Shown: positions 33,933 through 43,345, counted from the stretch's first letter. The stretch is DNA of 55,396 bases from an uncultured Chlamydiae bacterium (GCA_902609415.1 CACLRR010000005.1:1-55396); one strand, 5' to 3'. The notes: generated from the sequence alone by a model not told the origin. Program-made: numbers and translations.

Positions 33933-34277
33933 TTATTGCGAGCTACTATTCCTTCTAGAGCGCCTTTTCTTCTGTTTTCGTATTCTCTCTAATTTTATGT
34001 CATGAACACTCTTAATATTTAAAATTTCTTTTTCATATTTTTCAATTAAAAGACGCCTTGCAAAGAATCTATTTTCTTCTCGCTCTCTGGATTGTGCACA
34101 CTTAATAACTATAGATGTTGGTTTGTGCTTTAAATTGACAACAACAGAACTCTTATTTGCTTTCTGCCCCCCCTTTTTAGCACCAGAAACAAAAGTTTCC
34201 TCTAGATCCTCCTCCTTTATACCTAGCTCTTGTAATTTTAGACGTAAGGATTCTAATTTTTTATCGCTAATAGCCAT
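33933..34277 (-). CDS. RF-1 domain protein with GGQ motif (ArfB-like)
   Basis: The protein is 114 residues from the ATG two codons after an in-frame TTG. The class I release-factor motif is complete in SGAKKGGQKANKSSVVV, and the following IVIKCAQSREREENR is typical. It lacks the codon-recognition domain, so it would hydrolyse peptidyl-tRNA on stalled ribosomes, like ArfB/YaeJ or the mitochondrial MTRFR type. The Lys/Arg-rich tail (RKQKKRRSRRNSSSQ) fits the mRNA-channel tail of ArfB. It complements SmpB, whose gene is 3 kb away. Confidence 0.85.
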   Translation of the reverse strand: MAISDKKLESLRLKLQELGIKEEDLEETFVSGAKKGGQKANKSSVVVNLKHKPTSIVIKCAQSREREENRFFARRLLIEKYEKEILNIKSVHDIKLERIRKQKKRRSRRNSSSQ

Positions 34278-34361
34278 GATCAAACTATACTCACGATGAA
34301 TATTTTCATCAACTAATTAATTATTATTTAATTTAATTATGAATTAGTTTACTAATTAATT

Positions 34362-35543
34362 ATGAGATATAATAAAGTGTCACTGCTAGTTTTTCTTTTT
34401 GTGCTAAGCTCTTGCGCTCAGGTAGGCGTCTATAGGTCAAGAAATCTTGCCTTTCAGGAACCAACAACCTTTTCAGAGAAACTTTTTTATAACATAACAA
34501 AACCCCTTGCTTTTACATGGGTACACCCAGCAACCTCCAATACCCTTCTCTCCCTAACAGGTTATGAAAAACTAAAAAATCAAGGTGCTAGATTCTTAAG
34601 AGACCTGGGAGGTGAATCGATTCAGATTGCTACTGAGGATGGTGCGATTATCGATGGAATGGTTTTTGACCCTGATGAATATCAAAAAAGGCAAAGAAAA
34701 GCATACACTGAATGGAGAGCCTTTCTCAATGAGCCGAGAAACTATAAGCTATCACAAGTTTTTGAAGTCAACTTCAAAGGAAAGAATCTTCAATCCTTCT
34801 TCGAAATTCCAAATCTTTACACTAATAAAACTAAGTCCAAAGAAAAAATGGGTGTGGTCTGTCTTCCAGCCTGTGGCTCGATCTATGAACTTGACCCTAA
34901 ATTCATATTGACATTTCTTACTAGAGGCTATCATGTTCTTATCATTAACTATAGAGGCATCATCAACAGTAAAGGGGTTCCCAATTGGAAAGGCACATGC
35001 CTAGATGCCAAGTATGCATGCGATTGGATGACACGTCATATTGGTGGTTCCTATTCAAATATTATCATCTGTGGGAAATCTTTTGGGACGGGGCCAGCAG
35101 TTTATGCTGCAAGTAAATGTCCTGGATCACATGTTATCCTAGACCGAGCCTATGCCCGTATGAGTGATGTGTGTGACTATAGCCTACCACCTGTTCTAAA
35201 ATTTCTGTTTGCTGGCATGGCGAGAAATTTTGTAGAAAAGTTTTATCGCTTTCCTAACGAAGACTGGATTGGGCATATCAAGGGAAAAGTACTCATTGTT
35301 GAAGCAACACATGATTACTATATGAAAGGTCAAGCACAACGCCTCTTCGATGCACTTGCAAAGAGTCAACTCATTAGAGATGACAAAGAGCTTAAAGAAT
35401 TAAAAAAAGAATGTTGGATCGAAGTTAGTGGTGGTCATTATGGAAAATTCTGGGGTGATAAGACCTCTTCATGGTACTCAGACAAGAAAAGTCAAGATCT
35501 ACTTTCAAACTTCCTCAGCGAAACCACAAATGTAAATAAATAA
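34362..35543 (+). CDS. Alpha/beta hydrolase lipoprotein
   Basis: The protein is 393 residues. It opens with a lipoprotein signal ending FVLSSC (Cys18). The alpha/beta-hydrolase core is visible: CGKSFGTG with the nucleophile Ser in GKSFG, VEATHDYYMKGQ with the acid Asp, and SGGHYGKFWG with the His. A lid-like region precedes it. The lipid anchor places it in the envelope; substrates may be esters or peptides. The gene has its own promoter region in the AT-rich spacer after the divergent GGQ gene. Confidence 0.8.
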   Translation: MRYNKVSLLVFLFVLSSCAQVGVYRSRNLAFQEPTTFSEKLFYNITKPLAFTWVHPATSNTLLSLTGYEKLKNQGARFLRDLGGESIQIATEDGAIIDGMVFDPDEYQKRQRKAYTEWRAFLNEPRNYKLSQVFEVNFKGKNLQSFFEIPNLYTNKTKSKEKMGVVCLPACGSIYELDPKFILTFLTRGYHVLIINYRGIINSKGVPNWKGTCLDAKYACDWMTRHIGGSYSNIIICGKSFGTGPAVYAASKCPGSHVILDRAYARMSDVCDYSLPPVLKFLFAGMARNFVEKFYRFPNEDWIGHIKGKVLIVEATHDYYMKGQAQRLFDALAKSQLIRDDKELKELKKECWIEVSGGHYGKFWGDKTSSWYSDKKSQDLLSNFLSETTNVNK

Positions 35544-35607
35544 AAAAATGTTTTACATATATTAAAGTTGTGTTTATATTTTCTTTATAAACAAAGGAGG
35601 GGTCTAT

Positions 35608-36348
35608 ATGACAACACTTTATTTCTCAAATAGTCCACAAGTGCCAAAGTTTTCTATAGGAAGAGCTTTTATTGAAGTTGCTACAGCAGGTATAATCACA
35701 GAACTCTTTACGAGGTTTATTAGTAAAGATCTTGTTAACTATGCTCTGGATCAACCAGAAGAGCTGGGAATCAATATCCGACAGTATGACTTTGGAAGTT
35801 CTCTTAAAATGGCTGTAGCTTACACAACCTCTCTTAGTATTGCAGGTCTTGTCATGCGCGCTGTAAATATGACATTTCAGTTTAACTCTATCGCACTCTA
35901 TGCTACATGTGCAATCGCTACAGCTGTCAGTATACTTGCTCTTGCCAGATTTTGTATTAAACGGACAGCTTCTGTTGAAGATCCTCCTGCCGCTACTCCT
36001 CCTCCCCTCTCTACAGATCTCTATAATGCTGTTTCAGAGTTTCAAAGAGAGCCAGCAGTTGAAAGGAAAATTTGTTATCCCTCATTTATACTCTTTATAA
36101 ATCCTAACCTAAGAAAATTCAAGGGAGACAGCTGGTGCAAAATCCCACCAGCAAGGCTCCTCTTCTTCTTCAACTCCGATGAGAATAAAATACAGGCAGG
36201 TGATTGGGAGAAACAGAACAGAGAACACCTTGGATCTTTGGCACACTTTTCTCCAACAAGACCTCAAGAAAACATAATGGTGACATCGCTAAACGATTCG
36301 AATTATAGCGCGATGAAAAGAAGAGAAATTAATGATATTTTGCAATAA
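35608..36348 (+). CDS. Hypothetical membrane protein
   Basis: The protein is 246 residues with a strong AAAGGAGGGG ribosome site. Hydrophobic segments lie at about 20-36 (FIEVATAGIITELF), 69-85 and 94-113 (LYATCAIATAVSILALARF). A Pro-rich stretch (DPPAATPPPL) links to a soluble C-terminal domain. The paired helices followed by a polar domain recall Inc proteins, but the evidence is only topological. Its last 12 codons, from ATG AAA AGA, are repeated in decayed form just after the stop and before TerC. Confidence 0.6.
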   Translation: MTTLYFSNSPQVPKFSIGRAFIEVATAGIITELFTRFISKDLVNYALDQPEELGINIRQYDFGSSLKMAVAYTTSLSIAGLVMRAVNMTFQFNSIALYATCAIATAVSILALARFCIKRTASVEDPPAATPPPLSTDLYNAVSEFQREPAVERKICYPSFILFINPNLRKFKGDSWCKIPPARLLFFFNSDENKIQAGDWEKQNREHLGSLAHFSPTRPQENIMVTSLNDSNYSAMKRREINDILQ

Positions 36349-36350
36349 TG

Positions 36351-36386
36351 GTGAAACGAAAAGAGCTTTCTGATATTTTGCAATAA
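36351..36386 (+). repeat. Decayed copy of the preceding gene's last 12 codons
   Basis: GTG AAA CGA AAA GAG and onward encodes VKRKELSDILQ and a stop; the gene before it ends MKRREINDILQ and a stop. The stop TAA of the copy overlaps the ATG of the TerC gene. Confidence 0.8.
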
Positions 36387-36982
36387 TGCTATATCAACAA
36401 ACATTTCAAGTAGGAGATCTTCTATTTCTTGTAATCTTATCTCTCTTGGAGATTTTCCTTTCTCTTGACAATGGTGTTGTTATCAGCTCTATTTTATTAA
36501 AAGTAAAGGAAGAGGAGCGCAAACAGCTTCTCATACTAGGTGCCATCTCAGCATTCATCTTCCGCCTTGTAGCACTATTTCTTCTCTTTCATATGCTATA
36601 TTTTAGATGGATAAGAATCATTGGTGGAATTTACCTCATCTACCTTGGCGTATCTTTTTTTACTAAAAAAAAATCAAGAAAAACCTCCCAAACACCTCTA
36701 CCTATGATTAAGGCTTTTTTCTTGATTGAATTTGTAGATATTATTTTTGCTCTTGATTCGATGATTGCAGCCATAGGATTAGCTTCCTTCTATCTTTCAC
36801 CAACCGAAATAGAACATAAGGTGTGGATCATCTATTTAGGTGGCATTATTGGAATGCTATTCATTAGATATCTCACTTTACCCCTTTCAAGCTATATAGA
36901 GGAAAAGGGCTGGATACAAAAAGGCGCTCACGCTTTTATATTCCTGATAGGGCTTAAGTTGATTGTTGATGGACTTCTTTAG
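36386..36982 (+). CDS. TerC family integral membrane protein
   Basis: The protein is 198 residues with about seven membrane helices. The family motif is in FFLIEFVDIIFALDSMIAAIG (about 112-131), which carries the conserved acidic residues, matched by LEIFLSLDNGVVIS in the first half. TerC-type proteins are linked to metal-ion handling, including manganese efflux coupled to secreted proteins. The gene starts inside a short duplicated tail and lies 23 bases before smpB, so it may be cotranscribed with the core cluster. Confidence 0.85.
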   Translation: MLYQQTFQVGDLLFLVILSLLEIFLSLDNGVVISSILLKVKEEERKQLLILGAISAFIFRLVALFLLFHMLYFRWIRIIGGIYLIYLGVSFFTKKKSRKTSQTPLPMIKAFFLIEFVDIIFALDSMIAAIGLASFYLSPTEIEHKVWIIYLGGIIGMLFIRYLTLPLSSYIEEKGWIQKGAHAFIFLIGLKLIVDGLL

Positions 36983-37005
36983 GAACTTAATATAAAATAT
37001 ACCAT

Positions 37006-37452
37006 ATGAAAAAGGAAAATAAAGACTTTGTTACCTACCGCAAAGCCCACTATCTCTTCACTATTGAAGAAACCTTTGAAGCGGGTATAGTCCTTCTTGG
37101 AACTGAGGTGAAATCATTAAGAGATCATGGCGGTAGCCTTATTGACAATTATATACTCATCAAAGATCTGACACCTATTCTAAAAAATGCCCATATAGCT
37201 CCATATAAATATGGAAATATCAATAATCATCCAGAAAAACGTGACCGCACTCTACTACTTCACAAACAAGAAACAAGACGTCTTAAAGCAAAAGTCAGAC
37301 TCAAAGGTCTCACTCTAATAGCATTATCTATATACCAGAAACGCGGAAGAATGAAGGTGAAAATCGGTGTATGTAAGGGTAAAACTATGCATGACAAACG
37401 ACGAAACCTAAAAGAAAAAGAAGCAAAAAAAGAAATAAAGCATCAATTTTAA
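37006..37452 (+). CDS. smpB: SsrA-binding protein SmpB
   Basis: SmpB binds tmRNA and directs it to stalled ribosomes for trans-translation. The protein is 148 residues, the usual length. GTEVKSLRDHGGSL and KRDRTLLLHKQE are characteristic, and the C-terminal tail (KEKEAKKEIKHQF) enters the mRNA channel. It stands directly before dnaN, the same order as in chlamydial genomes. Confidence 0.96.
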   Translation: MKKENKDFVTYRKAHYLFTIEETFEAGIVLLGTEVKSLRDHGGSLIDNYILIKDLTPILKNAHIAPYKYGNINNHPEKRDRTLLLHKQETRRLKAKVRLKGLTLIALSIYQKRGRMKVKIGVCKGKTMHDKRRNLKEKEAKKEIKHQF

Positions 37453-37456
37453 ATAA

Positions 37457-37485
37457 TTGACAGTGAGCTATGATAAGTATAAGAT
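37457..37485 (+). promoter_or_regulatory. Sigma-70 promoter for dnaN-recF
   Basis: TTGACA (37457-37462) and TAAGAT (37480-37485) are separated by 17 bases. The -10 is about 35 bases before the dnaN ATG. Confidence 0.7.
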
Positions 37486-37519
37486 AGCTCAAAAAAAACA
37501 GTAAGCAAACGGAAGGACT

Positions 37520-38626
37520 ATGAAATTAACAGCTCAAGTTAGAGATATTCTTTTTTTGATTTCAAAGGTACAAAATGTAGTACCAGCAAAACCAGTAATT
37601 CCCATTCTCACAAATATTTTACTCGAAGCAAAAGGTAAGGAAATTACTCTAAGTGCAACAGATCTTACAGTGAGTGTTCAGGTTTCTACCCCAGCAATAA
37701 TTAAAGAAGAAGGGACAATAACACTTCCAGCAAAAAGATTCTTCTCTCTTGTTCGTGAGATTACAGCACCTGAAATCTCTATTGAATCATTTGACTCTGA
37801 TGTAATTATTAGTGCCCCAGGGGGATCTCACTTTAGATTACACAGTATTGATAAAAATGAATTTCCTACCTTCCCAGAACTCTCAGGTGGCGAGCTACTA
37901 AACATTGAACCAAAAGAGCTTAAACGCCTCTTTACAAAAACATCATTTGCTACAGCAAAAGATGACAGTAGACAAGTTCTAAATGGTGTTTATATTAGAA
38001 TCGAAAATAACCGCATTATATCTGTTGGAACAGATGGAAAAAAATTAGCTAAGATGGAAGCACTTCTACTGAAACCATCCTCATCTATCCATGAGATGAT
38101 TATTCCTCTTAAGGCTGTAGATGAATTTATACGTATCCTAGAAAATGATGAAACTGTCTCCATGACACTCATGGATGACAAGGTTGCTATTGAAACCGGT
38201 CATGTATTACTTATCACAAAATTGCTTCAAGGAAAATATCCCGACTATGAGCGCGTCATTCCTTCATACGATACGATTAAAGTGGTTTCTCTTCATAAAG
38301 ACGAGCTAGTTTCACTTCTTAAGCAAGTTTCACTCTTCACCTCTACAGAAAATCACTCTGTAAAGTTCACATTCCAAAAAGGTTTAGTAGAACTTGAAGC
38401 AAATAATGCAAAAGTTGGTGAAGGCAAAGTTAATATGCCTGTAGATTATGCTGGTGATGAAATTAAAATAGCATTTAACCCCTTATATTTCATTGATATT
38501 CTACGCCATTGTGAAGAAGAAACTGTAGGCCTTGGAATAACTGATTCTCACAATCCTGGTTCAATTAAATCTGAAGATACAAAAAACCACTTTGTTCTAA
38601 TGCCAATGAGATTAAGTGGAGAGTAA
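37520..38626 (+). CDS. dnaN: DNA polymerase III beta subunit (sliding clamp)
   Basis: The ring-shaped clamp holds the polymerase on DNA. The protein is 368 residues, full length, with three similar domains. The end (HFVLMPMRLSGE) is the family's conserved C-terminus (VxMPMR). The ATG follows GGAAGG. It ends five bases before the recF start, so the two are translationally coupled. Confidence 0.97.
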   Translation: MKLTAQVRDILFLISKVQNVVPAKPVIPILTNILLEAKGKEITLSATDLTVSVQVSTPAIIKEEGTITLPAKRFFSLVREITAPEISIESFDSDVIISAPGGSHFRLHSIDKNEFPTFPELSGGELLNIEPKELKRLFTKTSFATAKDDSRQVLNGVYIRIENNRIISVGTDGKKLAKMEALLLKPSSSIHEMIIPLKAVDEFIRILENDETVSMTLMDDKVAIETGHVLLITKLLQGKYPDYERVIPSYDTIKVVSLHKDELVSLLKQVSLFTSTENHSVKFTFQKGLVELEANNAKVGEGKVNMPVDYAGDEIKIAFNPLYFIDILRHCEEETVGLGITDSHNPGSIKSEDTKNHFVLMPMRLSGE

Positions 38627-38631
38627 AGTTC

Positions 38632-39684
38632 TTGACTATACTCCACAGTCTTACTCTCAAAGATTTTAGAAACTATACTCATGAGAAAATAGTTTTTAAG
38701 GGACCTATTACTCCATTAATTGGAGATAACGGACAAGGTAAAACAGCACTACTAGAAGCCATTTTTATCTTAAGCTGTGGAAGATCCTTTAGAACAACAA
38801 AACTAACTGACTGTATTCGTTATGGATGCTCATCGTTCTCCTTACATGCAAACTTTTATAATAATGAGGTCTCTCAAGAACTTTCTATTTCCTATAATGA
38901 AAAAGGAAAAAAAATTTCCCATGGATCCACTCAATTCAATACTTTCACAGCTTTATTAGGGCTTATAAAAACAGTAGCCATTACCCCCTTAGATATTGAG
39001 TTAATTCATAACAATCCCCTGCTAAGAAGGCGCTGGCTAGACCTGCATCTTACACAAAACGACCCTGTCTACCTCTATCAACTTGCAAAATATAGTAGAG
39101 CACTTAAGCAGAGAAATTCCCTATTAAAGCAAAATACACTCGATACAATCGATCTCTTTGAAAAACAGATGGTAGAAGCAGGCATCTATATCAGCAAAAA
39201 AAGAATCGGTATGTTACAGGAAATGAAGAAGAAGGCACAAAAACAATACACAACTCTATCACAAACCGATGATATTATAGATCTTGAACATCTTCACTAC
39301 AAGAAAAATTTTGAAGAGGTTCTGATTAATAACAGAAAAAAAGAGCTCATCTACGGCTATACGCTAGAGGGTCCTCATAGAGAAGATGTACACTTTTGCT
39401 TCAATGGATATGCTGCAAAATCTCATGCAAGTGAAGGGCAAAAACGTCTTATTCTACTGTCCATTAAATTAGCAGAGCTTTCTATACTTGATCAACCTTT
39501 ACTCATTATTGATGACCTAGGCACCCATTTAGACAATAAAAAGCAGCAAATACTACTCAAACTAATTCAATCTCTACCACAAGTAGTTTACAGCTCTCAA
39601 TTTAAGCCTGTAGACAAGGAGTATTTTATTGTTAAAAAAGGTTCTATTAATGAAGGATCGGGGATAAGGGATTCGAACCCCTGA
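38632..39684 (+). CDS. recF: DNA replication and repair protein RecF
   Basis: RecF loads RecA at stalled forks. The protein is 350 residues with an SMC-like ATPase: Walker A GDNGQGKTALL near residue 33, signature SEGQKR, and Walker B PLLIIDDLG. The start is TTG; GGAG inside the end of dnaN precedes it by about 9 bases. The last nine codons (GSGIRDSNP) are read from the antisense of the tRNA-Pro gene, so the two genes overlap by 27 bases at their 3' ends. Confidence 0.95.
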   Translation: MTILHSLTLKDFRNYTHEKIVFKGPITPLIGDNGQGKTALLEAIFILSCGRSFRTTKLTDCIRYGCSSFSLHANFYNNEVSQELSISYNEKGKKISHGSTQFNTFTALLGLIKTVAITPLDIELIHNNPLLRRRWLDLHLTQNDPVYLYQLAKYSRALKQRNSLLKQNTLDTIDLFEKQMVEAGIYISKKRIGMLQEMKKKAQKQYTTLSQTDDIIDLEHLHYKKNFEEVLINNRKKELIYGYTLEGPHREDVHFCFNGYAAKSHASEGQKRLILLSIKLAELSILDQPLLIIDDLGTHLDNKKQQILLKLIQSLPQVVYSSQFKPVDKEYFIVKKGSINEGSGIRDSNP

Positions 39685-39732
39685 CCTCCTGGTCCCAAAC
39701 CAGGCGCGCTAACCAAGCTGCGCTAATCCCCG
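39658..39732 (-). tRNA. tRNA-Pro (UGG)
   Basis: On the minus strand the 7-base acceptor CGGGGAT pairs with ATCCCCG. The anticodon arm is CCTGG-TTTGGGA-CCAGG with anticodon TGG, and the T loop is TTCGAAT. The CCA end is not encoded. Its 3' part overlaps the end of recF on the other strand. Confidence 0.96.
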
Positions 39733-39890
39733 ACAAATATGAGCATTAGTATAAAAAATAGAGCAGTTTAAGTATAGAAAAAGATACGCACCTTAAAAAA
39801 TAGTTGTTGCATGCTCTATTTCTCTATGACATAAGAAAAGTAAGAAATAGAATTAAGTTTAAAAATAAAAGAGAAATAGGTGAAAATAAG

Positions 39891-41513
39891 ATGCTTAAGA
39901 TAGATGAGGATTATTGGAATATGGATTCATTTGACAAAACAGAGGCTCACGATATACTCAAGAAGAGTGCAAAGAAGCCACCCAACCTAAAGGAGATCCT
40001 AAGTTCTGAGCGCATAAAATCAATGTCCCTGGAAAACAAAGATCTAAGCATCTCATTGTCTTACGCTTGTGAGCAAATTAATGAAGAAATCCTAGATCAA
40101 CTCTATGATTTGGCTGATCAAATGCATGTTAAGGAAAAGATGAAAAAACTCCAATCAATGGAGATAATGAACTATGTCCAAGGTTCTCTTGGTGAAAATA
40201 GACCAGTTGGACATGCGACTATGAGGAAAAAAGTAGCCTCCAGCGATACCGAAAAAGTTAAAAAGACTGCAATAAGTTATCAAAATGAGCTTGAAAAACT
40301 TGCTCAATTTATCCGTGAGATCGATCACCTCAAACATATTGTCCTTATTGCAATAGGAGGTTCTTATCTTGGGACAGATGCTGTATATAATGCCCTAAAA
40401 TGCTATCAAAAAAATGACAAAGTCCTCTATTTTGCTTCCAATATAGATCCTGATAAAACAGCAAGTATCATGGAAGAAATAGACATTAATGAAACTTTAG
40501 TCATTACCGTATCTAAATCTGGGTCAACGCTAGAAATTAAAGCTACCGAGGCACTCTTTAGAAAACGTTTTAAGGAAGCTAATATCAATCCTAAAGAACG
40601 CTTTGTTGTAGTGACCTCTCAAAGTTCACCTATGGATACACCTGAAGAATATCTTAAGAGCTTTTATATGTGGGATTACATAGGAGGAAGATACTCAGTA
40701 TCAAGTACTGTAGGCGCAGTACCCCTTTCAATTATCTTTGGTATGGAGATCTGGAATGAATTTTTAGAAGGGTTAAGAAATGTAGATCAACATGTACTAA
40801 CAAGTGAAAATAGAAAGAATATCCCTCTTCTTGGTGCCCTCTTATCAGTATGGAATAGAAGTTTCCTAAATATCCCAACACAAGCAATTATTCCCTACTC
40901 TGCCGGTCTAAAAAAATGGACAGCCCATCTTCAGCAAGTTTTTATGGAATCTAATGGTAAGCATGTACGCCAATCTAATGGAGAATATGTTGACTATGAA
41001 ACAGGGGCAATTATATGGGGTGGGATTGGCACCGAAACACAACACTCATTTTTCCAATGGATTCACCAAGGATCATCTGAAATCAGCCTAGAATTTATCG
41101 GTTTTAAGAGTATGCAATATTCAAAATCTTCAGATGCTCTTATTCAAAAAACAACAAACCAAGAAAAATTACTCTCCAATCTATTTGCACAAATGATATC
41201 CCTTGCAAAAGGGCAAGATACTAGTGATCATAACAAGCAATTTGTTGGTAACAGATCTTCCCGTCTTCTCTTTGCAGAACAGCTAACACCTAAGGCGTTA
41301 GGTGAAATTCTTGCCTATTATGAACACCTCGTAGCATATCAAGGTTTTATATGGGATATTAACTCATTTGACCAGGAGGGTGTTCAACTGGGAAAAGTAT
41401 GTGCAAATGATATTATTGATCTTTTTAAAACAAAAAGAGAGAGCGTAGATGTAGAAGAAAATTCTACAACAATTTTAGCTAAGGCCTATCTTAATAAGTT
41501 TAAACTATTATAG
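39891..41513 (+). CDS. pgi: Glucose-6-phosphate isomerase
   Basis: This enzyme interconverts glucose-6-phosphate and fructose-6-phosphate in glycolysis. The protein is 540 residues from the ATG after an AGGTG stretch. A longer frame back to 39804 runs through leader DNA and lacks homology. Family motifs are IGGSYLGTDAV, SKSGST, GGRYSVSSTVGAVP, ESNGKH and WGGIGTETQHSFFQWIHQG. It ends overlapping the convergent gene by 28 bases. Its product fructose-6-phosphate is also the product of the deaminase at 16842, though that enzyme seems exported. Confidence 0.95.
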   Translation: MLKIDEDYWNMDSFDKTEAHDILKKSAKKPPNLKEILSSERIKSMSLENKDLSISLSYACEQINEEILDQLYDLADQMHVKEKMKKLQSMEIMNYVQGSLGENRPVGHATMRKKVASSDTEKVKKTAISYQNELEKLAQFIREIDHLKHIVLIAIGGSYLGTDAVYNALKCYQKNDKVLYFASNIDPDKTASIMEEIDINETLVITVSKSGSTLEIKATEALFRKRFKEANINPKERFVVVTSQSSPMDTPEEYLKSFYMWDYIGGRYSVSSTVGAVPLSIIFGMEIWNEFLEGLRNVDQHVLTSENRKNIPLLGALLSVWNRSFLNIPTQAIIPYSAGLKKWTAHLQQVFMESNGKHVRQSNGEYVDYETGAIIWGGIGTETQHSFFQWIHQGSSEISLEFIGFKSMQYSKSSDALIQKTTNQEKLLSNLFAQMISLAKGQDTSDHNKQFVGNRSSRLLFAEQLTPKALGEILAYYEHLVAYQGFIWDINSFDQEGVQLGKVCANDIIDLFKTKRESVDVEENSTTILAKAYLNKFKLL

Positions 41514-42268
41514 AAAACTACCTTACCATCAGATGCGATATACCCTTCCAGCATCCTCTTTCCTATATCACTCAAGTTTTTTGTATTCACAATAAGTGTA
41601 TCAAAGACATTTCTCTGATCCATAATGGAATGTTCCATAAGAAAATAAAGATCCTTTCCCTCTTCTTTTACTTTTTCTACTTCTATATCAATACTTCCAT
41701 AATCAACAACCTTCTTCGATGGTATTACTATTGCTTGAGAAAGACTCTCTTCTTCTCTTAAAAATGTAATTCCTGATGAAACCTCATAACTATTAATATG
41801 TAAGAATCTTTCATTAGATATCAAAAAGGCCCTTTCGGCTAAAGAATCTAGAAGCAGTAAATTCATATAAACTTCAAAATTAACGCTTTCAGCAAATGGA
41901 GCAATTAATGTAATCAAATATTCAGAAAGAATAAACGAAGCATAATTTCTTCTGAGTGTTGGAGAGTCTACAAGATCTTCTCTCCAGTCATCATAACTCA
42001 AACAATCCTTAGAAGAAAAATTTTCATTGAAAGCTCCCTTATATAGACAGACCTTAGTTCTATTTAATGGATAAACATGATCAAAAAACCATTTTAAGCC
42101 TATCTCTAATGATGCAAACTTTAGTGTGTCTGAAAAACTAAAATAATGATGATGAAAGCCAAAATCAAGATGCCATATAAAATCCTCTTCACACTCGCTG
42201 ACACGCTCCTTAAGTAAATCTAAATAACTTTGGTCTAATACCTTTTGAGTAGAAATATCAACTCGCAT
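41486..42268 (-). CDS. Hypothetical protein downstream of trmB
   Basis: I do not recognise this 260-residue soluble protein. It has no signal peptide or membrane helix. A His-rich stretch (DFGFHHHYFSFSD) lies near residue 37, and the rest is a mix of helices and strands. It starts one base after trmB ends on the same strand, so it is cotranscribed with it and probably conserved. Its 3' end overlaps pgi by 28 bases. Confidence 0.75.
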   Translation of the reverse strand: MRVDISTQKVLDQSYLDLLKERVSECEEDFIWHLDFGFHHHYFSFSDTLKFASLEIGLKWFFDHVYPLNRTKVCLYKGAFNENFSSKDCLSYDDWREDLVDSPTLRRNYASFILSEYLITLIAPFAESVNFEVYMNLLLLDSLAERAFLISNERFLHINSYEVSSGITFLREEESLSQAIVIPSKKVVDYGSIDIEVEKVKEEGKDLYFLMEHSIMDQRNVFDTLIVNTKNLSDIGKRMLEGYIASDGKVVFYNSLNLLR

Positions 42269-42269
42269 T

Positions 42270-42953
42270 CTATTTTATATAATCCAATTTTAGGTGAAAA
42301 ATCTTCCTTCCCTTTGCTTCCCAAAGTGCTTTGAAGAAAGAGTCTCCATAATCATCAAGATTCTCTAAATAAAAGGGCTCTGGATCCTTATAGTGCCATG
42401 AACTATGCTCTAAAACTGTTTCAATCGTCTCATCAAGATACGGTTTACTGTCTGTGACTAATTGAAAATGAGAACCTTTTTTTGCGATTGTAGCAAGCCT
42501 ATCGAAGAATGCTTTTTTTAGTAGTCTATTTTTTGCATGCCTCTTTTTTGGCCATGGATCAGGGAAATTCACATAAATCTGATCTACTAATGGTTCAGAT
42601 AAGTAATGCTCTAGAAAATCCTCAGCCATAGCCGAAACAATAAATAGGTTATTGATATTTCGATTTTTCATTTTTGACCAGATCTTCCGTACGCGTCTAA
42701 ATTGTTTTTCTACAGCTATCCAAAAGATGTCAGGATAGTTCATTGCCTTTTCAACAATCCACGTTCCATTCCCAGAACAAATTTCTAAAGCAACAGGCCT
42801 CTTTATTCCTTCAAGAAATTTCTTATTCTGAAATAATGCCTCTTTTCCCTCATAGTGATCACTAAATTCTATAGGTACAGACAGGACTCCTTCCTTTATA
42901 AGAGGTCTCCTATCATTAAACTTATAAAAAAAAGACAAATCTTTGGGTTTCAT
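42270..42953 (-). CDS. trmB: tRNA (guanine-N7-)-methyltransferase
   Basis: TrmB methylates G46 of tRNA with S-adenosylmethionine. The protein is 227 residues. The cofactor motif is ALEICSGNGTWIVEKA (about 57-72). YVNFPDPWPKKRHAKNRL is the family's defining motif, and QLVTDSKPY follows. It is first in a two-gene operon with the hypothetical at 41486. Confidence 0.96.
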   Translation of the reverse strand: MKPKDLSFFYKFNDRRPLIKEGVLSVPIEFSDHYEGKEALFQNKKFLEGIKRPVALEICSGNGTWIVEKAMNYPDIFWIAVEKQFRRVRKIWSKMKNRNINNLFIVSAMAEDFLEHYLSEPLVDQIYVNFPDPWPKKRHAKNRLLKKAFFDRLATIAKKGSHFQLVTDSKPYLDETIETVLEHSSWHYKDPEPFYLENLDDYGDSFFKALWEAKGRKIFHLKLDYIK

Positions 42954-43007
42954 GAGATAAGTCTAAAAGATAGCTATATTTATTTCCAATCATTCGAGGA
43001 AATAAAT

Positions 43008-43035
43008 TTGACATGTAAATCCATTTATGTAAAAT
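43008..43035 (+). promoter_or_regulatory. Promoter of tRNA-Leu
   Basis: TTGACA (43008-43013) and TAAAAT (43030-43035) are spaced by 16 bases, with TATG just before the -10. The tRNA begins 18 bases after the -10. Confidence 0.8.
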
Positions 43036-43052
43036 AGTTGTATCATTTACCT

Positions 43053-43134
43053 GCCCAGGTGGTGAAATTGGTAGACACGCTAGATTTAGGATCTAGTGCC
43101 GCGAGGTGTGTGGGTTCGAGTCCCTCCCTGGGTA
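43053..43134 (+). tRNA. tRNA-Leu (UAG)
   Basis: The acceptor GCCCAGG pairs with CCTGGGT. The anticodon arm CTAGA-TTTAGGA-TCTAG has anticodon TAG; a long variable arm (about TGCCGCGAGGTGTG) and the TTCGAGT loop mark it as type II tRNA-Leu. CCA is not encoded. Confidence 0.95.
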
Positions 43135-43135
43135 A

Positions 43136-43168
43136 AAAAAAAGGTCATTATTTAAAATGACCTTTTTT
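43136..43168 (+). terminator. Intrinsic terminator after tRNA-Leu
   Basis: GGTCATT pairs with AATGACC, extended by an A run and a T run (CCTTTTTT). Confidence 0.92.
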
Positions 43169-43345
43169 ATTTTGCAACTCCATTAGAACTATCATATTTC
43201 TTTTAAAGAGAGTTATTAACTAACATTCGCGCGATTCATGTAGGGCTTATAAAATTTATCATCACCTTTTGATAGCACTTCCAAAACAACAACCTTCTTA
43301 TGGAGAAAGTATATGCTATTATGAGCAAGAACCTATGTTTCATTT

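Noticed and set aside
42855-43037. Plus-strand frame overlapping the start of trmB
   Set aside because: It lies mainly antisense to trmB and has no homology or ribosome site.
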